From the NCBI GenBank assembly GCA_903928225.1, contig CAIYPU010000014.1, forward strand, positions 1 through 48,368: a stretch of DNA of 48,368 nt, given 5' to 3'. The translations under genes were made by a program, and so were the position numbers. The first letter of the stretch is position 1; every line of letters starts with the position of its first letter. Source of the stretch: an uncultured Chlorobiaceae bacterium. GTDB taxonomy: Bacteria > Bacteroidota > Chlorobiia > Chlorobiales > Chlorobiaceae. The notes beneath the pieces are model-generated. The model had not been told where the DNA came from. It worked only from the letters and a program-made list of their open reading frames with translations, and ran no database searches. Positions 8,540 through 18,128 of this stretch are shown one piece after another.

Positions 8540-8810
8540 GGAATAAAATTGATATAAATGAATGCAACACGTTGTAAAGGCACCTTCTCCGGCATTTCCT
8601 GATGCAGATGAGCCGGTTCGGGGCGTTGCTCCCTGATTTCGCGAACAACCTTACCGCACCGCTTTCAGGCGGATTATACCAGGCTGACCAAGATACATCT
8701 TTTCAGTCCTCCTGTCGAAATGGGAAGACCTTTTTTATAAGTATATCAAAGATCATTCCATGAATCACGGACAACCCAAAAAGGACCGGAAATATCTCAT
8801 TTCACTTGGA

Positions 8811-9221
8811 TCAATCCGCCAATTTTGTTAATTTTTTGTAATTTATTACAGTGTTGGATCTTACCCCATAAGGCCAAAGCTGTATCCCCCTACCCCCAAC
8901 AAGCCGTACATGGTCGAAATGTTCGAAGCAAGTGAAATCCAGATTATCACATCCTGGGTATTTTTCGTCAGTGGTGCTTACCTCTACTTCAATTTGAAGC
9001 ACGGCAGAAAAAAACAGAATGGCAAATGCCAGGAAAAGTATGACAGAAAATAAAACTGTCGCCATTGGCACCATCAGTTGGCCCGTTGATTTCCTTGATC
9101 TGTGGAAACACTGAAGGCTGTTTGCTACAGCTTTTTCGAACCTCATTGCGATAGACCCTGTCCCATCACCTCGACCCGAAAACTCCCCCCCTGCCGTTTC
9201 ATGATCATGCATTGAAAACAA
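8811..9221 (-). CDS. Doubtful small membrane protein
   Basis: This 136-codon frame has one clear hydrophobic helix (about 51-75, VPMATVLFSVILFLAFAILF) but no recognisable family. The N-terminal third has no clear structure and no Shine-Dalgarno stands before the first Met. A shorter protein starting at Met50 would be a single-pass membrane protein with a Cys-containing tail. It may be a lineage-specific gene, a decayed gene or chance. Confidence 0.25.
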   Translation of the reverse strand: MFSMHDHETAGGEFSGRGDGTGSIAMRFEKAVANSLQCFHRSRKSTGQLMVPMATVLFSVILFLAFAILFFSAVLQIEVEVSTTDEKYPGCDNLDFTCFEHFDHVRLVGGRGIQLWPYGVRSNTVINYKKLTKLAD

Positions 9222-9275
9222 AATCCTGCAACAGCAGCAAAACGTATTGTTTATTATCGGCCCATCCGTTTATTG

Positions 9276-9432
9276 TAAGTGAGAGGCTCGAGTGCAAGGC
9301 GCAGAGAGTCCCGACAAGATCGGGATAAACTCCGAAACCGGAGTCCCGACGTTTCGGGATGAGGATTCCGTTCCCTGTTGATCGGACAAACCCGAGCAAT
9401 AGGGTTTCGGAACAAATAAATGGAGGTGCCTT
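9276..9432 (+). repeat. Dispersed repeat, copy A
   Basis: It shares ordered blocks with 26785-26915: GTGAGA, GCAGAGAG, ATGAGGATTCCG, ACCCGAGCAA and TTCGGAACAAATAAA. Copy A also has three back-to-back perfect hairpins: TCCCGA/TCGGGA (9309-9325), CTCCG/CGGAG (9330-9343) and TCCCGA/TCGGGA (9344-9359). The right end runs into GGAGGTGCC. No coding potential is apparent. Confidence 0.65.
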
Positions 9433-9512
9433 TTTATATAGGTATATTTGTCATATTTCAGCCAGGGGCCCAGGACGGCAGGGACCGGACAAAGCCCGAC
9501 AAACGAAAGAAC

Positions 9513-10346
9513 ATGTTCCGAACCAACCGACATCCGATCAGGAAATCAGCATCCGTCCTGCTCTTTCTTGGGCTCTCCCTCCTGCACCCTGCCCACTCGA
9601 ATCTCCAGGCGGCAGTGGAAGAATACAATTCGCGCCTTATCAGGCAGTACGTCGATGAGGATAAAGTCAACCTGCTGGAAAATATCAGACAGAAATTCAC
9701 CCGGCCATCCGAAAAGCTTATGGTCGAGGCGCTGCTCTGCGAAGACGGACCGAAATCCCAGGCCCTTTACCGCAAACAACTGAAGGAATTCCCAGATCCG
9801 GAACTGGACAGGATAAGCTTTTCCCGCATAACAGCCTACAACCAGGCATTGAACAGCACGGCCCCGCCGCCGAAGCTCTCTCAGCCTGGTCCTGCGCCCA
9901 GGCCGAAATTCACCGGACCGAACGACATGACGGTCATGCAACCACCCTCGGGCAGTCCCCGAGATACGGTAAACCGCGAATCCCCCGGCACGCAGGAATA
10001 TTCGGGGGCACAAGGCACTGCAACTTCGAGTTCCAGCCAGCAGCAAGGCACAGGCGGAAACCCTCAGGGCGGCGCTGCCTCTGCTGGGCAATCCGGGACT
10101 GCCGCACCAAAGGAGAGCGGCGGCGTCAAGCAGGATGGTTTCACCCTGCAGTTCGGCAGCTTCGGCAACCTTCAGAATGCCGAAACGCTCGCACGCAAGG
10201 TATCGTATTATTCCCCGGCAGAAACCATCGGACAGAACGGCATTTACAGGGTCCGCCTGAAAAAAAGCTATCCTACGAGGGAAGAAGCCGACGATGCAGG
10301 AAGACAACTGCCCTTCGATGCGATAGTCGTTCCGTCGAGGCAATAA
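9513..10346 (+). CDS. SPOR-domain protein, exported
   Basis: From the ATG at 9513 the 277-residue protein starts with a basic stretch and the hydrophobic segment ASVLLFLGLSLLHP, a signal peptide or anchor. A charged helical part follows (about 40-100), then a low-complexity linker rich in Pro, Ser, Gly and Gln. The C-terminal 70 residues form a SPOR domain (TLQFGSFGNLQNAETLA ... YRVRLKKSYPTREEADDAGRQL), which binds denuded peptidoglycan at division sites. It probably acts in cell-wall remodelling. The longer reading from 9420 overlaps the repeat end and is less likely. The sigma-54 activator gene begins 36 bases downstream. Confidence 0.85.
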   Translation: MFRTNRHPIRKSASVLLFLGLSLLHPAHSNLQAAVEEYNSRLIRQYVDEDKVNLLENIRQKFTRPSEKLMVEALLCEDGPKSQALYRKQLKEFPDPELDRISFSRITAYNQALNSTAPPPKLSQPGPAPRPKFTGPNDMTVMQPPSGSPRDTVNRESPGTQEYSGAQGTATSSSSQQQGTGGNPQGGAASAGQSGTAAPKESGGVKQDGFTLQFGSFGNLQNAETLARKVSYYSPAETIGQNGIYRVRLKKSYPTREEADDAGRQLPFDAIVVPSRQ

Positions 10347-10382
10347 TCCCGTAAGCAGGGGAAAAGCACGAAAGATAGAGCA

Positions 10383-11591
10383 ATGAAACGGCAGGTCAAC
10401 ATTATCGGGCAGTCACCGCTTGTCATCCAGCTCAAGCAGCTCGCCCTCCAGGTCGCGGAAACAGACATGCCAGTGCTGATCGTCGGCGAAACAGGCTCGG
10501 GCAAGGAGGTGCTGGCACGTTTCATCCACGCCCACAGCAGGCGCACCGCAAACAGCTTCATCCCGGTCAACTGCGGGGCGATACCGGCGGGCATCCTCGA
10601 ATCGGAGCTTTTCGGCCATGAAAAAGGAGCCTTCACGGGCGCCGTGCAAAGCAGGAAAGGATATTTCGAAAGCGCAGACAAAGGCACGATCTTCCTCGAT
10701 GAAATAGGCGAAATGCCGCTTGAAACACAGGTGAAGTTCCTGCGGGTGCTCGAATCCGGAGAGTTCCAGCGGGTCGGATCGTCGGAGACGGTCTATTCCG
10801 ATGCCCGCATAATCGCCGCAACCAACAGGAACATGTACCAGGCCGTCGCCGAAAAAAATTTCCGCGAAGACCTCTTCTACCGGCTCCGCAGCGTGGAGCT
10901 CCAGATCCCGCCTCTGAGGGAGCGGGGCCGCGACATCCTGCTCCTTGCCGAGAATTTCGTGCACGAGTTCCGTCAGAAGCACAAAATAGCTTTCGAAGGG
11001 TTCAGCCCTGAAGCGACGGAAATCCTGATGCGCTATCCCTGGCCCGGCAATGTGAGGGAGCTGAGGAACCTGATCGAATCGCTCCTGGTGCTTGAAAAAG
11101 GGAAACTCATCTCGCCCGAAATCCTTGAAAAGCACCTCGTACAGCGGAACAGGTACAAAAGCCTCGTGCACGATCCTGCGAAATCCGAGAAACACGAGCT
11201 CCATGTCATCTACAGCAGCATCCTCCAGCTACGCCAGGAGGTGGGCGAAATACGGCAGATGCTCCAGCATCTCATCCATAGTCCTTACCAGCCTCATTAC
11301 CAGCAGCCGCTTCTCCTTCCCGGTTCGCCCGAAATGTTCATACCGGTGGCAGGGGAACAGGAACAACCGTCACCGGAAGCGCTCCCGGAAAAAAGAGTGG
11401 AAGGAGAAATCGAACTGGATGGGCTGCAAACGCTTGACGAGATGGAAAAAAAGGTCATCGTGCAGGCGCTCGAAAGCTGCGGCGGCAGCAGGAGAAAAGC
11501 GGCCAGGGCGCTCGGCATCACGGAAAGGACCCTCTACAGGAAAATAAAATCCTACGGCATCAAGGTTTCCGGCCCGGCTGGAAACAGCTGA
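10383..11591 (+). CDS. Sigma-54-dependent activator without receiver domain
   Basis: The 402-residue protein starts directly with the AAA+ sigma-54 interaction domain: Walker A GETGSGKE (35-42), the GAFTGA loop (82-87) and Walker B GTIFLDEIGE (101-110). A linker of about 110 residues, rich in Gln and Pro, leads to a Fis-type helix-turn-helix at the C-terminus (GSRRKAARALGITERTLYRKI). No N-terminal receiver, GAF or PAS domain is present, so activity must be set by expression, by a partner protein as for PspF, or by the linker. It follows the SPOR gene closely; a role in envelope response is inference. No clear -24/-12 promoter was found nearby. Confidence 0.93.
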   Translation: MKRQVNIIGQSPLVIQLKQLALQVAETDMPVLIVGETGSGKEVLARFIHAHSRRTANSFIPVNCGAIPAGILESELFGHEKGAFTGAVQSRKGYFESADKGTIFLDEIGEMPLETQVKFLRVLESGEFQRVGSSETVYSDARIIAATNRNMYQAVAEKNFREDLFYRLRSVELQIPPLRERGRDILLLAENFVHEFRQKHKIAFEGFSPEATEILMRYPWPGNVRELRNLIESLLVLEKGKLISPEILEKHLVQRNRYKSLVHDPAKSEKHELHVIYSSILQLRQEVGEIRQMLQHLIHSPYQPHYQQPLLLPGSPEMFIPVAGEQEQPSPEALPEKRVEGEIELDGLQTLDEMEKKVIVQALESCGGSRRKAARALGITERTLYRKIKSYGIKVSGPAGNS

Positions 11592-11602
11592 CCTGCGGAT
11601 TT

Positions 11603-13222
11603 TCAGCCCTTCACCTTTCCTGTTTTCCGGAAACGCAGGCCGAAAGCTGCAATACAGAGAAATCCGGAACATGCAAGCGCCATTTTCGGAAGCATATCCG
11701 GATAGCGCGTAAAAATGGTCAGCGACGTTTCCAAAGAAACTTCCGCCGTCAGCGACCCTTCCTGCCACCAGGGAATTTCAGAGATGGTCCTGCCGAATTT
11801 ATCAAGGAAAACCGTGACGCCGGTGTTGGCGCACCGGGCAAGAGACCTTCGGTTTTCTATGCAGCGGAGCCTGCCGATAGCGAGATGCTGGTAAGGGCCG
11901 TACGATGTCGAATACCAGCCGTCGTTGGTGACGAGGGTCAGGAAACTCGCCCCACGGCGCACAAATTCCGAAACGAGGCCGGGAAAGATCGATTCGTAGC
12001 AGATGATGTCGGCCGTCAGAATTTTTCCGTGCCGGCGGGAATTGAAGCGCATGATGGTGGTATCGCTCCCCTTGCCCCAGCTTTTCAGCCCGGCGAGTGA
12101 AAAGTTGAGTTTTTCGAGCCAGGGAAAGATATCGACATAGGGCACACGCTCACCGAACGGAACAAGGCGTATCTTGTGGTAAACCTGGGGCTGCTGCCCG
12201 CCGGGCATGAGCAGCATCGATGCGTTATATGCTTCGGAAGTGACGCCTTCAGCGCCTAAAGGCCTGCTATGGCTGCCTGAAGGAAAATAGACGACATCCG
12301 AAAACCCCGAAAGCAGTGAGACGTCCCATTTCCGGAGGAACCCCCGGAGCTGCTGCCGGTCGGCCGCATAGGTATCGTCGAGGATATAGAACGGAATTGC
12401 CGTCTCGGGCCAGATAACCAGTTCGGGCCTGTTTTCCCTGACGGCGCTGTCCGTCATCCGGTAATATCGTTCCATGATCTCGGTACTGTTGGCCCGTTCC
12501 CATTTTTTCGACGGATCGATGTTCGGCTGCACGAGGGTGACCCTAATGCGTTTGTCCCCGCCGGAAGCGATCGCATCGCTGCGGAAAACGGAAGACGCAT
12601 AGAGCAGGGGAAAAACGATCATGAGCCCCATTGCAATGGCGGCATGGATTTTTTCCTTCCCCGTGCCGGTCAGCGCGACAACCGCGAACACATTGAACCA
12701 GAGAACCCAGAAACTGATTCCCCAGACTCCCGTGATATCGGCATACTGAACCATGAGGTTGAAGTTGGCCTGGGAGTTGCCGAGCGTGAGCCACCCCAGG
12801 GACATGTCCTGCTGCATGTAGGCCCACTCCCAGGAAACCCAGAGAAAAGGAAGGCTGAAAAGCGCAAATCGGAACCCGGCCGCCTTTTTGAGCACAAAGA
12901 AAAGAAGCATCGGCACCGTCAGGAAAAATGCCTGCAACAGGATTGTGAGGATACCACCCGGAAGGGTCGCTATCGATACCCACCAGAGGGAAATGATGCA
13001 GAAAAGCAGCATGCAGAGATAGACCCCGCGGTATGCCTCCCCGGCTTTTTCCTTTTCGGCAAGGAAAAGCAGCAGGGGGACAAGTGCGATCCACGCAATA
13101 ATTTCAAAATGCAGAAACGGGTAAGTGGGGAATGATATTCCGAGCAGTAAACCGCTCAGCAATGGCAAAGTGAACCAGGGGTTGTTTCCGTATTTCAAAG
13201 TCCGATCAAATATGGTCATCAA
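11603..13222 (-). CDS. lnt: Apolipoprotein N-acyltransferase
   Basis: Lnt adds the third acyl chain to the N-terminal Cys of lipoproteins in the inner membrane. The 539-residue protein has about six N-terminal hydrophobic helices, then a periplasmic nitrilase domain with the triad Glu (VIWPETAIPF), Lys (HKIRLVPFGE) and Cys (DIICYESIFP). A last helix closes the protein. The start (two consecutive ATG codons at 13222) gives normal length. It converges on the sigma-54 activator gene 11 bases away and diverges from fmoA. Lipoproteins such as the TolC-like protein in this window are likely clients. Confidence 0.95.
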   Translation of the reverse strand: MMTIFDRTLKYGNNPWFTLPLLSGLLLGISFPTYPFLHFEIIAWIALVPLLLFLAEKEKAGEAYRGVYLCMLLFCIISLWWVSIATLPGGILTILLQAFFLTVPMLLFFVLKKAAGFRFALFSLPFLWVSWEWAYMQQDMSLGWLTLGNSQANFNLMVQYADITGVWGISFWVLWFNVFAVVALTGTGKEKIHAAIAMGLMIVFPLLYASSVFRSDAIASGGDKRIRVTLVQPNIDPSKKWERANSTEIMERYYRMTDSAVRENRPELVIWPETAIPFYILDDTYAADRQQLRGFLRKWDVSLLSGFSDVVYFPSGSHSRPLGAEGVTSEAYNASMLLMPGGQQPQVYHKIRLVPFGERVPYVDIFPWLEKLNFSLAGLKSWGKGSDTTIMRFNSRRHGKILTADIICYESIFPGLVSEFVRRGASFLTLVTNDGWYSTSYGPYQHLAIGRLRCIENRRSLARCANTGVTVFLDKFGRTISEIPWWQEGSLTAEVSLETSLTIFTRYPDMLPKMALACSGFLCIAAFGLRFRKTGKVKG

Positions 13223-13354
13223 TGGTACAAAGGGTTATCGGCTTGAATATAAAAGAAATAACATCAACAGCCATCCCCGGAGGGGAGCGTACGCCCGGTC
13301 GTACCGGGTGTACAGCATGAAGATATTTTACTTTAATTATTGATTTTTATTCTT

Positions 13355-13362
13355 TAAATTTG
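13355..13362 (+). promoter_or_regulatory. TAnnTTTG element upstream of fmoA
   Basis: TAAATTTG matches the -7 element TAnnTTTG described for Bacteroidetes, a sister group of Chlorobi. It lies 88 bases before the fmoA ATG within an AT-rich stretch. A well-spaced TTTG -33 box is not evident, so this is only a candidate. Confidence 0.3.
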
Positions 13363-13435
13363 TTTCAAGCTGTTATTTAACAGGAATAAACTGCAAGCAT
13401 TTCCTGAAAATATCCAAAACTCAACGCCACCAGAA

Positions 13436-13443
13436 AAAGGAGA
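13436..13443 (+). promoter_or_regulatory. Shine-Dalgarno of fmoA
   Basis: AAAGGAGA sits seven bases before the ATG at 13451, in keeping with the very high expression expected for an antenna protein. Confidence 0.7.
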
Positions 13444-13450
13444 ACTCATT

Positions 13451-14551
13451 ATGGCTCTTTTCGGCACAAAAGACACCACCACCGCACACTCGGATTATGA
13501 AATCATCCTTGAGGGCGGCGCGAGCTCATGGGGAAAAGTAAAAGGCCGGGCGAAAGTGAATGTGCCCCCTGCCCTGCCCCTGCTGCCCGCAGACTGCAAC
13601 GTCAAAATCAATGTGAAACCTCTCGATCCCGCTAAAGGTTTCGTCCGGTTTTCTGCAGTTATCGAGTCGATTGTCGACAGCACGAAAAACAAGCTGGTCG
13701 TGGAAGCCGACATAGCCAATGAAACCAAGGAAAGAAGGATCTGCGTCGGCGAAGGAACCGTATCCGTCGGCGATTTCTCTCACGCTTTCTCCTTTGAAGG
13801 TTCCGTTGTCAACCTCTTCTACTACCGTTCCGATGCAGTCCGCAGGAACGTTCCGAACCCGATCTACATGCAGGGCCGCCAGTTCCATGACATCATCATG
13901 AAAGTGCCCCTCGACAACAACGACGTCATCGACACCTGGGAAGGCACACTGAAAGCACTTCAGTCAACCGGCTCATTCAACGACTGGATCCGCGAGTTCT
14001 GGTTCATCGGCCCGGCCTTTACCGCGCTGAACGAAGGCGGCCAGAGGATTTCCAAAATCGAAGTCAACAGCATCGGCACCCAGAGCGGTGAAAAAGGCCC
14101 CGTCGGCGTGACGAGGTGGCGTTTCTCTCACGGCGGTTCGGGTATCGTAGACTCCATCGCACGCTGGGCAGAGCTTTTCCCGTCCGACAAGCTCAACAGG
14201 CCGGCATCGGTCGAAGCAGGCTTCCGTTCCGATTCACAGGGCATCGAAGTCAAGGTTGACGGCGAATTCCCGGGCGTATCGGTTGATGCAGGCGGCGGAC
14301 TCCGCAGGATCCTGAACCACCCGCTCATTCCGCTGGTCCACCACGGCATGGTCGGCAAGTTCAACGACTTCACCGTCGATACCCAGCTCAAGATCGTTCT
14401 CCCGAAAGGATACAAGGTCCGCTATGCGGCCCCGCAGTTCCGTTCGCAGAACCTCGAGGAGTATCGCTGGAGCGGCGGCGCTTATGCCCGTTGGGTCGAG
14501 CATGTCTGCAAAGGCGGCACCGGACAGTTCGAAGTCCTCTACGCACAGTAA
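13451..14551 (+). CDS. fmoA: Fenna-Matthews-Olson bacteriochlorophyll a protein
   Basis: FMO is the water-soluble trimeric antenna that carries excitation energy from the chlorosome baseplate to the type I reaction centre on the cytoplasmic membrane face. The 366 residues match the family end to end. Pigment-ligand histidines are seen at 111, 146, 290, 297 and 298 (Met counted). Cys49 and Cys353, reported to mediate redox-dependent quenching in C. tepidum FMO, are present; an additional Cys98 is seen here. The gene has a strong Shine-Dalgarno, no upstream partner and its own terminator, so it is monocistronic. It is the best taxonomic marker in the window. Confidence 0.99.
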   Translation: MALFGTKDTTTAHSDYEIILEGGASSWGKVKGRAKVNVPPALPLLPADCNVKINVKPLDPAKGFVRFSAVIESIVDSTKNKLVVEADIANETKERRICVGEGTVSVGDFSHAFSFEGSVVNLFYYRSDAVRRNVPNPIYMQGRQFHDIIMKVPLDNNDVIDTWEGTLKALQSTGSFNDWIREFWFIGPAFTALNEGGQRISKIEVNSIGTQSGEKGPVGVTRWRFSHGGSGIVDSIARWAELFPSDKLNRPASVEAGFRSDSQGIEVKVDGEFPGVSVDAGGGLRRILNHPLIPLVHHGMVGKFNDFTVDTQLKIVLPKGYKVRYAAPQFRSQNLEEYRWSGGAYARWVEHVCKGGTGQFEVLYAQ

Positions 14552-14572
14552 GGCACTGCCTGAATTGAAATC

Positions 14573-14606
14573 GAAAGACCGGCGAAAGCCGGTCTTTCTT
14601 TTTTTT
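14573..14606 (+). terminator. Strong intrinsic terminator of fmoA
   Basis: GAAAGACCGGC and GCCGGTCTTTC form a perfect 11-bp stem capped by a GAAA tetraloop, followed by eight T residues. It lies 21 bases after the fmoA stop and shields the convergent MerR gene. Confidence 0.92.
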
Positions 14607-14657
14607 AGCCACTGGTTCACACTGCCGGGCAACACCCCGTGCTCCCCTTTCTTTTTT

Positions 14658-15059
14658 CTATCCGAGAAGCTGCAGGATATCCTCTATCTCCTCCCTGATC
14701 TCCTGCAGGAGCAGCATCCTGCGTTCGTCGACCACCGTATGTTTTTTCTTTTCCACGCCTATCTGCTTCTGGAGCTTGAGTATCTCGGTGATTTTGTGGT
14801 CTTCCTCGCTGTCGCGGATGACCCCCTTGACGATATCGCTGGCCTTGCCGAGCCGGTAGCCCTTTTCATGGACGAGCTCCTTGATATTGAGCACCATGGC
14901 GATGTCACGGTTGGTGTAACGCCTGTTGCCCCTCGTGTCCCTGGCTGGCGCGAGTTCCGTGAAAAAGCTTTCCCAGTACCTGAGCAGATAGGCGGGAACG
15001 CCTGCGATCTTGCTTACCTCGCTGATGGAATAGTAGTTCTTGCTTGTCTCGAATGCCAT
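14658..15059 (-). CDS. MerR-family transcriptional regulator
   Basis: The 133-residue protein opens with a winged helix-turn-helix of MerR type (YYSISEVSKIAGVPAYLLRYWE, about 9-30; then RRYTNRDIAMVLNIKELVHEKGY). A long C-terminal coiled-coil dimerisation helix follows. No Cys metal-binding site or effector domain is visible, so it resembles the small MerR proteins of unknown effector found in many Bacteroidetes and Chlorobi. It faces the ABC exporter gene divergently across about 80 bases and may control it; that is inference from position only. Confidence 0.88.
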   Translation of the reverse strand: MAFETSKNYYSISEVSKIAGVPAYLLRYWESFFTELAPARDTRGNRRYTNRDIAMVLNIKELVHEKGYRLGKASDIVKGVIRDSEEDHKITEILKLQKQIGVEKKKHTVVDERRMLLLQEIREEIEDILQLLG

Positions 15060-15138
15060 GACGGGAGATAAAGGATGATATTTTGTTTCCGATATACTTA
15101 TTATACATTACTACCGCCACTTCAAAAACAGTTGACGG

Positions 15139-16890
15139 ATGAAAAACCTGCTCAGTCTGAAACCATATCTCCTCAGGTACCGCAAAAACCTTGCAGCCGG
15201 TTTTATCTATATCATCCTGACCAACCTGTTTTCGGTCATAGGACCGAAGTACATCGGGACCGCCATCGATACCATGGGCAAACCGTTCCGGATCGGAACC
15301 GTTGCCGCCGACCTCGGCATGTATGTTCTTTTCGCGCTATTGAGCGGTTTTTTTCTTTTCCTGGTCCGCCAGAAAATCATCGTGACCTCGAGGCTCATCG
15401 AGTTCGACCTGAAAAACGATTACTACAGCCACCTGCAGAAGCTCCCGCGTTCGTTCTACAACTCGACCACCACGGGTGAACTCATCTCGCGGGGCAGCAA
15501 CGACATGAATGCGGTAAGGGATTTCCTCGGGCCCGGCATCATGTACTCCTGCAATACCTTTTTCAAACTGCTTTTCGCGCTGGTCGCGATGATCGCGCTT
15601 TCGCCGAAGCTTACCTTTTTCGCGCTCCTGCCAGCCCCCATCCTGAGCTATTCTGTCTACAGGATCGGCAGTTCCATGCACAAACGCTCGAAAAAAATCC
15701 AGGAAAGCTATGCCGGGATCACCAACCTGGTACAGGAAAACCTGTCGGGCATCAGGATCGTCAAAAGCTATGTCCGTGAGCCTTTTGAAATCGACCGGTT
15801 CGACAGGCTCAATCGCGATTACTACAGAAAGAACCTTTCGCTCGCCAAGCTCGAAGCGCTCTTCTATGCATTCCTGACCGCACTCACTGCGTTTTCGCTG
15901 CTTCCCGTCGTCTGGGTGGGCGGCATCAGCGTCATCGGCGGCTCCATGACCATAGGCGGCATCGCCCAGTTCATCGTCTACGTTTCCATGCTGAGCTGGC
16001 CCATCATTTCGATAGGCTGGGTCACCAGCATCATCCAGAGGGCATCTTCGGCCATGATGCGCCTGAACGAAATCTTCGGGGCAAAACCGGAGGAATCGGC
16101 CGCAGGAAGCGGGGCTTTTTCCGGAAAGGTATTCAGCGGTTCACTTTCTTTCCGCAACGTCGGCTTCCATTATCCCGGCCAGGAAAACCATCCTGTCCTC
16201 AGGAATATCAGCTTCGACATCAATCCGGGCTCCAAAGTAGCCATAGTCGGGGCCACCGGTTCCGGCAAGACTACGCTGGTCAACCTCATCCCCCGCCTTT
16301 ACGATACCTCGGAAGGATCGGTGGAGCTTGACGGCATCGATATCCGTGCGCTGCCGCTCGAAACCCTGAGGGAGCAGATCGGGTTCGTTCCACAGGTTAA
16401 TTTCCTCTTTTCCGACACCATAGAGCACAACATCAACTGGGGAAGCCGTGACAACGACCTCGACGACGTCGTTGAAGCAAGCCGGATAGCCATGCTTCAT
16501 GATGATGTCGAGGATTTTCCCGACGGCTTCAGGACCATGCTCGGCGAAAAAGGCATCAACCTTTCGGGAGGCCAGAAGCAGAGAGCCTGCATCTCCCGTG
16601 CGATCGCGTGGAAACCGCGCTTACTCGTCCTCGACGATGCGCTTTCTGCGGTCGATACCGGCACCGAGGCCCGTATCTTCGAAGCGCTGCTCGAAAAACT
16701 TCCGGGTACGACCATCATCCTCATCAGCCACAGGATATCGACAGTGAAGAACTGCGAGCGCATTATCGTCCTGAAGGACGGCATGGTGGCAGAAAGCGGA
16801 ACGCACGAGGAGCTCCTGCAACAGGAAGGCCTCTACGCAGAACTTTACAACCAGCAGCTTCTCGAGGAAGAGATCCTCTCGATTTCCTGA
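15139..16890 (+). CDS. ABC exporter half-transporter with degenerate Walker B
   Basis: The 583-residue protein fuses a six-helix exporter membrane domain (1-310) to an ATPase domain. Walker A GATGSGKT is at 371-378, the signature LSGGQKQ at 475-481 and the H-loop in ILISHRIST. The Walker B region reads [12 protein letters not shown], so the usual catalytic Glu after the Asp is Asp500. This exchange is typical of the non-hydrolysing half of heterodimeric exporters such as MdlA or TM287. No partner half-transporter gene lies next to it. Its 3' end overlaps purT on the other strand by 46 bases. The substrate (lipid or drug) is unknown. Confidence 0.93.
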   Translation: MKNLLSLKPYLLRYRKNLAAGFIYIILTNLFSVIGPKYIGTAIDTMGKPFRIGTVAADLGMYVLFALLSGFFLFLVRQKIIVTSRLIEFDLKNDYYSHLQKLPRSFYNSTTTGELISRGSNDMNAVRDFLGPGIMYSCNTFFKLLFALVAMIALSPKLTFFALLPAPILSYSVYRIGSSMHKRSKKIQESYAGITNLVQENLSGIRIVKSYVREPFEIDRFDRLNRDYYRKNLSLAKLEALFYAFLTALTAFSLLPVVWVGGISVIGGSMTIGGIAQFIVYVSMLSWPIISIGWVTSIIQRASSAMMRLNEIFGAKPEESAAGSGAFSGKVFSGSLSFRNVGFHYPGQENHPVLRNISFDINPGSKVAIVGATGSGKTTLVNLIPRLYDTSEGSVELDGIDIRALPLETLREQIGFVPQVNFLFSDTIEHNINWGSRDNDLDDVVEASRIAMLHDDVEDFPDGFRTMLGEKGINLSGGQKQRACISRAIAWKPRLLVLDDALSAVDTGTEARIFEALLEKLPGTTIILISHRISTVKNCERIIVLKDGMVAESGTHEELLQQEGLYAELYNQQLLEEEILSIS

Positions 16891-18068
16891 GCTTCGCCGC
16901 TTTCGACCTTCACTTTGGAGGCATTCGCGATGGCTTTGCGCTTCAGGACATCGACATCGCTTTCCGGCCCGCCGCTTGCGAGCACAACCGCCATGCGCCT
17001 GTAGGGACGCGTCGAGGGTTTTCCGAAAATGCGGATATCGGTACCGGGCTCGGCAATCGCGTCTTCGACACCAGTGTAGCGAGGATTGCGGCCCTCTTTT
17101 TCCGCAAGCACCACGGCGCTCGCACCTGCCCTCAGCAATTCGATGCCGGGAATCGGGAGCCCGAGCACCGCACGTATATGGAGTTCGAACTCCGAAAGGT
17201 TCTGTGTACCGGCGAGGGTCACCATGCCGGTATCGTGCGGCCTGGGAGAGAGCTCTGAAAAATAGATGCCGCCTTCAGCCAGGAAAAATTCCACTCCCCA
17301 GATACCCGCACCGCCAAGCGCACGGGTGACCTTGCCTGCAATTTCCCGGGCTTGCCCGAGGTCGGTGTCGCTGATCCTGCAAGGCTGCCAGCTCTCCTGG
17401 TAATCCCCGCGCTCCTGCCGGTGACCGATCGGCGGGCAGAACAATGTCCCCCCGTTTTTGAGGGTGACGGTGAGCAGCGTGATTTCCGTATGGAAGTCCA
17501 CGAACGATTCGACGATCACTTCCGCGATATCGCCGCGTTTGGCGCTCTGGGAATAGTTCCAGGCCCGGTCGATCTCCTCTTCGGACCTGACCGTCGACTG
17601 GCCTTTTCCGGAAGAGCTCATCAGGGGCTTCACCACGCAGGGAATCCCCACCTCCTTTACCGCTGCCCGCAACTCTTCGGCTGACGCAGCATAACGGTAA
17701 GCCGCAGTCCTGATGCCGAGCTCCTTCGATGCAAGATCGCGGATAGCCTTGCGGTTCATGGTAAAGTTTGCCGCACGGGCAGAAGGGACAACCTGTATTC
17801 CCTCTTTTTCATAATCATAGAACCGTTCGGTTCGGATGGCTTCTATTTCAGGAACGATAATATCCGGGCGGTGCCTTGCGACGATGGCGTCGAGCGCCCT
17901 GCCGTCGAGCATGTCGATCACTTCACGCTCGTCCGCAACCTGCTGCGCAGGCGCGCCGTCGTAACTGTCGACCGCAATGACATACTGTCCGAGCCGTTTC
18001 GCCGCGATGACGAATTCCTTTCCGAGTTCACCGCTGCCGAGCAGCATGATTTTTTTAACCATCCCCAT
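16845..18068 (-). CDS. purT: Formate-dependent phosphoribosylglycinamide formyltransferase
   Basis: PurT makes formyl-GAR from GAR, formate and ATP in purine synthesis, without folate. The 407-residue ATP-grasp protein shows the family N-terminus ([20 protein letters not shown]), [12 protein letters not shown], the ATP-grasp loop [12 protein letters not shown] and the metal-binding [15 protein letters not shown]. It is slightly longer than the roughly 390 residues usual, with a Ser-rich tail ([10 protein letters not shown]) that is encoded opposite the end of the ABC exporter gene. The start may be Met1 or Met3. It may be transcribed with arfB and the HAD gene upstream (gaps of 60 and 24 bases). 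Confidence 0.95.
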   Translation of the reverse strand: MGMVKKIMLLGSGELGKEFVIAAKRLGQYVIAVDSYDGAPAQQVADEREVIDMLDGRALDAIVARHRPDIIVPEIEAIRTERFYDYEKEGIQVVPSARAANFTMNRKAIRDLASKELGIRTAAYRYAASAEELRAAVKEVGIPCVVKPLMSSSGKGQSTVRSEEEIDRAWNYSQSAKRGDIAEVIVESFVDFHTEITLLTVTLKNGGTLFCPPIGHRQERGDYQESWQPCRISDTDLGQAREIAGKVTRALGGAGIWGVEFFLAEGGIYFSELSPRPHDTGMVTLAGTQNLSEFELHIRAVLGLPIPGIELLRAGASAVVLAEKEGRNPRYTGVEDAIAEPGTDIRIFGKPSTRPYRRMAVVLASGGPESDVDVLKRKAIANASKVKVESGEAQEIERISSSRSCWL

Positions 18069-18128
18069 GTCCGTGTTGTTGATAAAACTGAACCGTACCC
18101 GCCTCCTGAAGGCTTATGCCGATAATAC

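Larger units (their letters stand above)
8540..9512. other. Gene-poor region with repeat copy A
   Basis: These 973 bases between ispE and the SPOR gene are AT-rich near 8740-8870. They hold one doubtful minus-strand reading frame (8811-9221) and the dispersed repeat at 9276-9432. Nothing else with protein-like character is seen. Confidence 0.5.

Noticed and set aside
13355-13450. A long-range hairpin leader of fmoA
   Set aside because: Only a 5-bp CTGTT/AACAG hairpin is visible, too weak to claim as a regulatory element.
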